Shown piece after piece: positions 1 through 5,909 of a stretch of DNA of 6,334 bases. Source of the stretch: Actinomycetota bacterium (lineage in GTDB: Bacteria > Actinomycetota > Actinomycetes > S36-B12). The position numbers and the translations under genes are program-made. The notes beneath the pieces were generated by a model. That model saw nothing but the letters and a program-made list of their open reading frames with translations, was not told the origin of the DNA and did not search any database. The DNA is taken from NCBI GenBank assembly GCA_003456155.1, contig DMPC01000075.1, positions 4,153 through 10,486 of the forward strand, read 5' to 3'. Numbering within the stretch: position 1 is the first letter of the stretch; every line of letters starts with the position of its first letter.

Positions 1-425
<425 letters not shown>

Positions 426-505
426 GGGGATATGCAAGTGCCGGGAGGTCCGCCGGGACACCCCCGAGTGGCGAGTAGTGTCTGGTATGTCAGACAAGGA
501 GGACC
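426..505. promoter_or_regulatory. Divergent hutU / IclR-operon promoter region
   Basis: These 80 bases separate the divergent starts of hutU and the IclR gene, so they must hold promoters for both directions unless hutU is also read from elsewhere. Toward the IclR gene there is a TANNNT-type -10 candidate, TAGTGT at 476-481, without a convincing -35 box at the usual distance. Toward hutU only a weak TTGCAT lies close to the start codon. The assignment as a shared control region rests on gene layout; the individual promoter boxes are guesses. Confidence 0.5.
479..496. promoter_or_regulatory. Palindromic operator candidate for the IclR-family regulator
   Basis: TGTCTG (479-484) and CAGACA (491-496) are perfect inverted 6-base arms around a 6-base centre, 18 bp in all. 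The right arm ends one base before the AGGAGG ribosome binding site (497-502) of the IclR gene, and the left arm overlaps the -10 candidate at 476-481. IclR-family dimers usually bind short palindromes in the promoter of their own and divergent genes, so position and symmetry fit an autoregulatory operator. Six-base arms can arise by chance, and no second copy was seen elsewhere in the window. Confidence 0.4.
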
Positions 506-1270
506 ATGGGCGCGGTGATCCCTGCTGCCGAGCGCACGCTCGACGTGCTCACGGCAATGGCCCAGGCATCCGGCCCGGTCACGGCGGCAAGCCTGGCCCG
601 CGACCTGGGCATCCCGAGGTCGAGCGTCTACCAACTGCTGGACGTGCTCTCCGCTCGCGGGTTCGTGGTGCACCTGGCTCAGGAGCGCCGATGGACTCTG
701 GGGCTCACCGCCTTCGAGGTCGGCTCCGCCTACCTGCGCAGTGATCCCCTCGAACGGCTCACTGAACCTCTCCTGCGCAGACTCGCGGCTGATGCTCCCG
801 TGCCCGTCGTCGCGCACCTGGGTGTCGTCCGCGGGCACGAGACCGTGTATCTGCTGAAGGAGGTTTCCGAGCAGGTCATCACGACGGTCACGCAGGTGGG
901 TGTGCGGCTGCCCGCCGCACTCACGGCATCAGGCCGTGCCGTACTGGCCTGCCTTCCCAAGGCGCAGGTGCGGGCGCAGCTCTCCGTGCCGGGTGCGTTC
1001 ACCGATCGGACCGGACGAGGGCCGCGGACGCTGTCAGCATTGAGCGCTCTGCTGACCGAGGAGCGGCGTCAGGGCTTCTCGACCGAGGAGGGCTTCATCA
1101 CGGAGGGCTTCTCATCCGTGGCGGCACCCATCCTCAGCTCCCGGCGCACGCCGTACGCGGCCATCGGGCTGACCTTCCGTTCCGGGGAGGCTCCTGCACG
1201 TCATCGCGCTTCCCTTGTCCGTGCTGTCATGCAGTGCGCGCATGACGTAGCCGTGCGCCACGGCGGCTGA
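506..1270 (+). CDS. IclR-family transcriptional regulator, probable local hut regulator
   Basis: This 254-residue protein has the standard IclR length and architecture. A winged helix-turn-helix fills about residues 5-65, with the recognition part around SLARDLGIPRSSVYQLLDVL (29-48). A C-terminal ligand-binding domain spans about 78-250, with the family block GVRLPAALTASGRAVLA (132-148) and the later VAAPIL...AIGLTF segment (205-224). Such proteins are dimers that repress or activate in response to a small metabolite. Divergence from hutU and leadership of an operon with a hutG-like gene suggest a histidine-pathway inducer such as urocanate, but that is inference. AGGAGG at 497-502 lies only three bases before ATG 506. 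An in-frame GTG at 515 (Val4, before IPAAERTLDVL) would have a 12-base spacing, so the start could be either. The family call is firm and the target is not proven. Confidence 0.9.
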   Translation: MGAVIPAAERTLDVLTAMAQASGPVTAASLARDLGIPRSSVYQLLDVLSARGFVVHLAQERRWTLGLTAFEVGSAYLRSDPLERLTEPLLRRLAADAPVPVVAHLGVVRGHETVYLLKEVSEQVITTVTQVGVRLPAALTASGRAVLACLPKAQVRAQLSVPGAFTDRTGRGPRTLSALSALLTEERRQGFSTEEGFITEGFSSVAAPILSSRRTPYAAIGLTFRSGEAPARHRASLVRAVMQCAHDVAVRHGG

Positions 1271-1284
1271 GTATCGTCCCGGTC

Positions 1285-2130
1285 ATGTCGAACGCTGCGC
1301 GGCTCTCCGACGAGCAGATCGAGGACTTCCACCGCGACGGTGCCCTCATCGTGCGCGGCCTGTTCTCATCCGACGAGGTCGCCACCATCGAGCGGGGCAT
1401 CGAGCGGGTGCTCGCCGACCCGGGGCCCCTGTTCAAGGTCGCAAGCCTGGACGACGATCCCGGTCGCTTCGTCGAGGACTTCTGCCGCTGGCAGGAGATC
1501 GAGGAGATCGAGCAGATCGCGCGGTCCTCCCGGGCCTCCGACATCGCCCAGCAGTTGATGGACGGCAGCAGTGTGCGCCTGTTCCACGACCACGTTCTGG
1601 TCAAGGAGCCCGGCACGCGGCAGGAGACCCCCTGGCATCAGGATCAGCCCTACTACAACGTCGACGGCTCCCTGAACGTGTCGATGTGGGCACCCGTCGA
1701 TCCGGTCGCGCCGGAGTCGACCCTGGAGTTCCTCGCCGGCTCGCACCGTCAGGGGTGGCTGATGCCCCGAACGTTCATGGACCATCAGGCGAGGTGGTTT
1801 CCCGAGGGGTCGCTGAGCGAGATCCCTGCCATCGAGCAGGACAGGAACGCCTTCGACATCCTCGGGTGGGCGATGGAGCCCGGCGATGCCGTGTTCTTCC
1901 ACATGCTGACGATCCATCACTCGTACGGCGTCCCGGGCGCCCACCGGCGCCGGGCCTTCTCGCTGCGCTTCCTCGGCGACGACATGGTGCACGCACCGCG
2001 AACCTGGACCACCTCGCCCGACTTCGACGGGCTCGACCTGCAGATCGCTGCAGGTGCGCCCATGGAGCATGAGCTCTTTCCCCTCCTGCGCCCGGCGATG
2101 ACGGAATCTCGACCGGCGATGACGGAATGA
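1285..2130 (+). CDS. Phytanoyl-CoA dioxygenase (PhyH)-family Fe(II)/2-oxoglutarate oxygenase
   Basis: The 281-residue product is a non-haem iron oxygenase of the PhyH family; members hydroxylate or demethylate small substrates while turning 2-oxoglutarate into succinate and CO2. The N-terminus LSDEQIEDFHRDGALIVRGLFS (7-28) is typical of the family. The iron triad is visible: His118 and Asp120 in WHQDQPYY, and His211 in LTIHHS. Arg222, eleven residues past His211, sits where the 2-oxoglutarate carboxylate is bound in human PhyH. All catalytic residues are present, so it should be active. No signal peptide or membrane segment is seen, so it is likely cytosolic. It begins 14 bases after the IclR gene without a clear ribosome binding site, and its TGA overlaps the next ATG. 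The last residues repeat (RPAMTES, RPAMTE) from a DNA duplication. The substrate is unknown; the hut context might suggest a modified histidine or imidazole. Confidence 0.88.
   Translation: MSNAARLSDEQIEDFHRDGALIVRGLFSSDEVATIERGIERVLADPGPLFKVASLDDDPGRFVEDFCRWQEIEEIEQIARSSRASDIAQQLMDGSSVRLFHDHVLVKEPGTRQETPWHQDQPYYNVDGSLNVSMWAPVDPVAPESTLEFLAGSHRQGWLMPRTFMDHQARWFPEGSLSEIPAIEQDRNAFDILGWAMEPGDAVFFHMLTIHHSYGVPGAHRRRAFSLRFLGDDMVHAPRTWTTSPDFDGLDLQIAAGAPMEHELFPLLRPAMTESRPAMTE
2092..2128 (+). repeat. Two-copy 21-bp tandem repeat at the PhyH/hutG junction
   Basis: The 16-mer CCGGCGATGACGGAAT occurs at 2092-2107 and again at 2113-2128, a period of 21 bases or seven codons. It encodes the repeated PAMTE at the C-terminus of the oxygenase. 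The second copy supplies the A and T of the hutG start codon and the first T of the oxygenase TGA. The repeat is exact over 16 bases and then diverges (CTCGA against GACGG), consistent with a small slippage duplication in frame. Confidence 0.85.
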
Positions 2131-3041
2131 CGGACGACCCGCGCTGGCCCCGGGCGAGTGCCTGGCTCGCCCAGGAAGCCGCTTCCCCGCGCCTGATCGT
2201 CCTCGGTGTCCCGGCGCACGAGACATCCATCAGTCCGACGCATGCGGACACCACACCGGCTGCGATCCGCCAGGCGCTGCAGCGCTACTCCACCTACGCG
2301 GTCGGCCATGATGTCGACGTCGTGACCGTCCCGGTGCTCGATGCGGGGGACGTCGATCGTCCCGATCACGTCGAGGGTGAGGCCAGGGTGGCCGCGCGCA
2401 TCGCGTCCCTGCCTGCACGCGATCTGCTCATCGCCCTGGGCGGTGACAACTCGATCACCCACAGCGTGATGACCGGGCTCCTCCCCGATCTCGGCGAGGC
2501 CGGCTTGATCACCCTCGATGCGCACTTCGACCTCCGCGACGGCATCAGCAACGGCTCCCCGGTGCGCCGGCTGATCGAGGCGGGGCTCCCGGGCAGGCGT
2601 GTCGTCCAGATCGGGATTGCGGACTTCTCCAACTCCGCCGAGTACGCGGCGCGGGCGCGCGAGCTCTGCATCACGGTCATCCCTCGTTCCGTGCTGCGCC
2701 GTCGTCCGATCGAGGACGTCATGGCCGAGGCGCTCGACATCGCCGGCGCGGGCGCCGCGGGCGTCCATGTCGATCTCGACGTCGATGTGTGCGACCGCTC
2801 CGTGGTCCCCGCGTGCCCCGCCGCGGCGCCGGGTGGTCTCACTGCCGACGAACTGCGTCGTGCGGCACACGCCGCCGGGCAGGACCCCCGCGTCCGTGGC
2901 ATCGACCTGACGGAGATAGACGCCCAGGCCGATGCACCCGACGGCCGCACGGTCCGCCTGGCCGCGCTGTGCGTCCTCGAGGCGGCAGCGGGGCTGGCGC
3001 GTCGGTCGACGATGTCGGGGGTCGCCCGTGTCGACCGGTGA
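2127..3041 (+). CDS. hutG: Arginase-superfamily hydrolase, probable formimidoylglutamase
   Basis: This 304-residue protein belongs to the ureohydrolase (arginase/agmatinase/formimidoylglutamase) superfamily, cytosolic di-manganese enzymes. As HutG it would split N-formimidoyl-glutamate into glutamate and formamide, the last step of histidine degradation. Metal motifs appear in order: LGGDNSIT (104-111), DAHFD (131-135), DLDVDVCD (216-223, ligands Asp218 and Asp220) and Glu263 in LTEIDAQAD. The segment GIADFSNSAEYAARAREL (163-180) resembles a block I associate with formimidoylglutamases, and divergent hutU supports that choice over agmatinase or guanidinobutyrase. One oddity is Asn108, which replaces the His that binds the first manganese in GGDHS-type enzymes. 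ATG 2127 overlaps the PhyH stop as ATGA, with a weak GACGGA just upstream, implying translational coupling. The superfamily is certain; the exact substrate is likely but unproven. Confidence 0.8.
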   Translation: MTDDPRWPRASAWLAQEAASPRLIVLGVPAHETSISPTHADTTPAAIRQALQRYSTYAVGHDVDVVTVPVLDAGDVDRPDHVEGEARVAARIASLPARDLLIALGGDNSITHSVMTGLLPDLGEAGLITLDAHFDLRDGISNGSPVRRLIEAGLPGRRVVQIGIADFSNSAEYAARARELCITVIPRSVLRRRPIEDVMAEALDIAGAGAAGVHVDLDVDVCDRSVVPACPAAAPGGLTADELRRAAHAAGQDPRVRGIDLTEIDAQADAPDGRTVRLAALCVLEAAAGLARRSTMSGVARVDR

Positions 3042-5694
3042 GCGCGAGCGGCTGGAGGAGGCGCGCACGGGTGCAGCCGACTGGCGACGCTGGGGCACGT
3101 ACCTGAGCGAGCGCGCCTGGGGGACGGTCCGCGAGGACTACAGCGCCGACGGCGATGCCTGGGACTACTTCCCGTTCGAGCACGCGCGCAGTCGCGCCTA
3201 TCGCTGGAACGAGGACGGCATGGCGGGCTGGTGCGACCGCGACCAGACCATCTGCCTGGGCCTCGGGCTGTGGAACGGACTCGATCCCTTCATCAAGGAG
3301 CGCCCGTACGGACTCTCCAACGGGCAGGGCAACCACGGCGAGGACGTCAAGGACTACTGGTTCTACACCGACAACCTGCCGACCCATGCCTACGCCTCGA
3401 TGGTCTACAAGTACCCGCAGGTGCGCTTCCCGTACGAGGACCTCCTCCGGACGAACGAGGCGCGCGGGCAGGACGTCGGTGAGTACGAGCTGTTCGATGC
3501 CCTGAAGGACGACTGGCTCGCGAACCGCTACTGGGACGTCACTGTCGAGTACGCCAAGGCGACGCCCGAGGACGTCCTGTGCCGGATCACGGTGACGAAC
3601 CGGGGTGCCGATGCCGCCCCTGTCACCGTCCTGCCCCAGGCCTGGTACCGGAACACCTGGACCTGGTCCGACCCGGCCGACCCTGCGCCGGCGATCACGC
3701 GGATCGGCGCGGGTGCTGCCTCGACCACGCACCCCCAGCTCGGTGATCGCTGGATCTACGTCACGTCGTCCGTCGACGACGGCCCGGAGCTCGTGTTCTG
3801 CGAGAACGAGACGAACAACGCCCTGCTGTTCGGCTCGGAGAACGCCTCGGCGACGACCAAGGACGGCATCGATCGCTATGTCGTCACGGGTGACGCGGCA
3901 GCAGTGAGCGCATCATCGGGCAGCCGGATGGCGGCGGTGGTGAGCGCGACCGTCGGCGCGGGTGACTCGATCACCGTGCTGATGCGCTTCACGCCGACCA
4001 AGATGTCGTCGCCGTTCGACGATGCGTCGGATGTGCTCGACGGTCGCAAGGCGGAGGCGGACGCCTTCTATGCGGACCTGGCCAGCGCCGACCTGACGGA
4101 TGACGAGCGGCTCGTGCAGCGGCAGGCCCTGGCGGGGCTGCTGTGGTGCAAGCAGTACTACCACTACGCGGTCCGACGCTGGCTGGACGGTGACCCCGGG
4201 CAGCCGGTGCCTCCGGCATCGCGCAAGGAGGGCCGCAATGCCGACTGGCAGCACTTCGTCACCGCCGATGTCGTGCTCATGCCGGATGCCTGGGAGTACC
4301 CGTGGTTCGCGGCATGGGATCTGGCCTTCCACTGCGTGACCATGGCCCTGATCGATCCGGACTACGCCAAGCAGCAGGTCCTGCTCCTGCTGACGTCGAC
4401 CACGCAGCACCCGCACGGCCAGATCCCCGCCTACGAGTGGTCCTTCAGCGACACGAATCCCCCGGTTCATGCCTGGGCGACATGGCAGGTGTATCAGTTG
4501 GACCGGCAGTCGTCCGGCCGCGGTGACGCCGCCTTCCTGGCGGAGGCCTACCGCGCGATCACGCTCGACGTCATGTGGTGGCTGAACCAGCGCGACGGCG
4601 ATGACCGGGGCGTGTTCGGCGGTGGCTTCCTGGGCATGGACAACATCGGGGTGTTCGACCGTGACCAGCCCCTGCCGACCGGGGGGCACCTGGACCAGGT
4701 GGATGGCACGGCGTGGATGGCGACCCTCAGCCTGCAGATGCTCGAGATCACCGTTGAGCTCGCCCGGCAGGACCCGACCTACCTGCGCATGTTCGGACGA
4801 TGGGTGTGGGACACCTGGCTGATCGCCCGGGCGTTGGAGACGGGCTCGGACGGCGTGTGCCTGTGGAACGAGGAGACGGGTTTCTACAACGACGTCATCG
4901 ACCTGCCCGACGGCACGAAGCAGCCGCTCGAGGTCTTCTCGATGCAGTCGGTGGTCCCGCTCTTCGCCTGCATCTCCATCCCGCTGCAGTCTGCCCGGGG
5001 ATTGGTGGCGATCCGTGACGAGCTCGAGCGGCTTCGCCGGGTCTACGAGATCCCGGAGGGCGTCAACCCGCTCCGGCTCTCGGGGGGCGACGGCAGTCAT
5101 CTCATGCTGGGGGTGGTCGGGTCGGTTCGGCTGAAGCGCATGCTCGAACGGCTCCTGGATCCCGAGCAGTTCCTGTCTCCCTTCGGTCTTCGCTCCCTGT
5201 CGAAGTACCACCAGGATCACCCGTACTCGTACGCGGTGAACGATGACGTCTACACGGTCGCCTATTGGCCGGCGGAGTCCCGCAACCGGGTCTTCGGCGG
5301 CAACTCCAACTGGCGTGGGCCGGTGTGGATGCCGATGAACGTCATGTTCCTGCAGGCGCTCAACGCCTACGCCCGCTTCTTCGGGGAGGATCTGGTCGTC
5401 CCGGATCCGGCCCAGCCGGGACGGCAGGCGACGCTGGGCGAGGTCACCGACCACCTGGCGCGACGCCTCAGCTCGCTGCTGGTGCGCGGGGTGGAGGGGC
5501 GCCGCGCCGCCCTGGGCGACAACGACTACTTCCAGACCGACCCGCACTGGCGGGATCTCGTCCCGTTCCACGAGTACTTCGACGGCGACACCGGGCGGGG
5601 CCTGGGGGCCAGCCACCAGACGGGGTGGACGGCCCTGGTGGCTCTGCTGCTGCAGTTCCGGGGCCACCTGCGCTTCGACGACCTCGGTTCCTGA
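3028..5694 (+). CDS. GH63-like glycoside hydrolase (MGH1-like, glucosidase-type), cytosolic
   Basis: From GTG 3028 the product is 888 residues and looks like the long bacterial GH63-related proteins usually annotated glucosidase or MGH1-like glycoside hydrolase. The N-terminal half (about 1-350) has WGTYLSERAWGTVREDYS (22-39) and a beta-rich stretch around 160-325. The C-terminal half (about 360-880) is the (alpha/alpha)6 catalytic part. By analogy with GH63, Asp431 in AAWDLAFH matches the catalytic acid of WDxxFH, and Glu849 in FHEYFDGDTG is the base candidate. GGNSNWRGPVWMPMN (757-771) and HQTGWTALV (863-871) are typical of the clan. It probably inverts alpha-glucosides or mannosides; the true substrate is unknown. 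No signal peptide is present, so it acts in the cytosol. An upstream ATG at 2932 would add 32 low-complexity residues inside hutG; GTG 3028, after a GGGGG run (3016-3020), is preferred. It overlaps hutG by 14 bases. Confidence 0.85.
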   Translation: MSTGERERLEEARTGAADWRRWGTYLSERAWGTVREDYSADGDAWDYFPFEHARSRAYRWNEDGMAGWCDRDQTICLGLGLWNGLDPFIKERPYGLSNGQGNHGEDVKDYWFYTDNLPTHAYASMVYKYPQVRFPYEDLLRTNEARGQDVGEYELFDALKDDWLANRYWDVTVEYAKATPEDVLCRITVTNRGADAAPVTVLPQAWYRNTWTWSDPADPAPAITRIGAGAASTTHPQLGDRWIYVTSSVDDGPELVFCENETNNALLFGSENASATTKDGIDRYVVTGDAAAVSASSGSRMAAVVSATVGAGDSITVLMRFTPTKMSSPFDDASDVLDGRKAEADAFYADLASADLTDDERLVQRQALAGLLWCKQYYHYAVRRWLDGDPGQPVPPASRKEGRNADWQHFVTADVVLMPDAWEYPWFAAWDLAFHCVTMALIDPDYAKQQVLLLLTSTTQHPHGQIPAYEWSFSDTNPPVHAWATWQVYQLDRQSSGRGDAAFLAEAYRAITLDVMWWLNQRDGDDRGVFGGGFLGMDNIGVFDRDQPLPTGGHLDQVDGTAWMATLSLQMLEITVELARQDPTYLRMFGRWVWDTWLIARALETGSDGVCLWNEETGFYNDVIDLPDGTKQPLEVFSMQSVVPLFACISIPLQSARGLVAIRDELERLRRVYEIPEGVNPLRLSGGDGSHLMLGVVGSVRLKRMLERLLDPEQFLSPFGLRSLSKYHQDHPYSYAVNDDVYTVAYWPAESRNRVFGGNSNWRGPVWMPMNVMFLQALNAYARFFGEDLVVPDPAQPGRQATLGEVTDHLARRLSSLLVRGVEGRRAALGDNDYFQTDPHWRDLVPFHEYFDGDTGRGLGASHQTGWTALVALLLQFRGHLRFDDLGS

Positions 5695-5717
5695 TCCGCG
5701 CCTCCTGCGACCCCCAT

Positions 5718-5735
5718 ATGTGATCCAGATCACAT
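5718..5735. promoter_or_regulatory. CRP/GlxR-type cAMP receptor protein binding site
   Basis: ATGTGATC (5718-5725) and GATCACAT (5728-5735) form a perfect 8-base inverted repeat around CA. The core TGTGA (5719-5723), six bases, TCACA (5730-5734) is an exact match to the CRP-family TGTGA-N6-TCACA consensus, and is close to the ideal Escherichia coli site. Actinobacterial Crp/GlxR proteins use the same half-sites. It lies 24 bases after the GH63-like stop codon and about 175 bases before dnaK. The same hairpin followed by GTTTT could act as a weak terminator for the upstream operon, although its loop is very short. The binding-site reading is favoured. Confidence 0.6.
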
Positions 5736-5777
5736 GTTTTCGGCATGCTCGGGGGAATGAACCCCCCTGCATCTCCG

Positions 5778-5783
5778 TTGACT
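5778..5783 (+). promoter_or_regulatory. Possible -35 box of the dnaK promoter
   Basis: TTGACT matches five of six bases of the housekeeping -35 consensus TTGACA and lies 6 bases upstream of the palindromic block. At a 17-base spacer the -10 position (5801-5806, TCAACT) is a poor match and falls inside the HAIR-like element. That overlap would suit repression, but the -10 box is uncertain and another sigma factor could be used. Confidence 0.35.
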
Positions 5784-5788
5784 CCTTT

Positions 5789-5810
5789 AGTTGAGTCGAC
5801 TCAACTCATA
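5789..5810. promoter_or_regulatory. HAIR-like HspR operator with overlapping perfect palindrome
   Basis: HspR represses dnaK operons of actinobacteria through HAIR elements, CTTGAGT-N7-ACTCAAG. Here GTTGAGT (5790-5796), seven bases, then ACTCATA (5804-5810) keep the exact spacing with six of seven and five of seven matches. Within the same block AGTTGAGTCGACTCAACT (5789-5806) is a perfect 18-bp palindrome with the half-sites only two bases apart, and a further CTTGAG follows at 5814-5819. The position about 100 bases before dnaK fits heat-shock control by HspR, whose gene normally lies downstream in the dnaK operon and is outside this window. Confidence 0.65.
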
Positions 5811-5893
5811 TGTCTTGAGCCTGTACTTGCGGGATCACGCGATGAGGAGGACACTCGAAGCAGACCTTCCCGGGAACCCGGGACACAACGAAG

Positions 5894-5899
5894 AAGGAG
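5894..5899 (+). promoter_or_regulatory. Ribosome binding site of dnaK
   Basis: AAGGAG lies ten bases before ATG 5910, separated by the repetitive spacer CACCACCACC. It fixes the dnaK start together with the conserved MARAVGIDLGTTNS N-terminus. Confidence 0.8.
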
Positions 5900-5909
5900 C
5901 ACCACCACC

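Larger units (their letters stand above)
5695..5909. other. Intergenic region between the GH63-like gene and dnaK
   Basis: These 215 bases contain no credible gene. In order they hold a CRP-type palindrome (5718-5735), a short GGGGG/CCCCC inverted repeat around AATGAA (5751-5766), a possible -35 box TTGACT (5778-5783), the HAIR-like and palindromic block (5789-5810), an extra CTTGAG half-site (5814-5819), a GC-rich CCCGGG-AA-CCCGGG inverted repeat (5869-5882) and the dnaK ribosome binding site. The region is locally more A+T-rich than the flanking genes, as expected for a promoter. Confidence 0.8.

Noticed and set aside
2932..3027. An upstream ATG that would extend the GH63-like protein by 32 residues
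   Set aside because: The extra residues are Arg/Trp/Ser-rich, out of frame with hutG coding sequence and unlike a GH63 N-terminus. GTG 3028 gives a conventional start just before the conserved WGTYLSERAWG region.
1917..3098. A 393-codon minus-strand frame opposite the PhyH and hutG genes
   Set aside because: It spans the junction of two well-supported plus-strand genes and shows Arg/Gly/Asp-rich composition without family motifs; the same antisense effect explains it.
5751..5767. GGGGG-AATGAA-CCCCC inverted repeat as an intrinsic terminator
   Set aside because: The stem is only five pairs and no T-run follows, so a terminator is not supported; it may simply be G/C-run symmetry.
3913..5772. 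A 619-codon open frame on the minus strand opposite the GH63-like gene
   Set aside because: It is antisense to a gene with clear family motifs. Long antisense frames are normal in very GC-rich DNA, and the translation is low in complexity, rich in Arg, Pro and His, with no recognisable domain.
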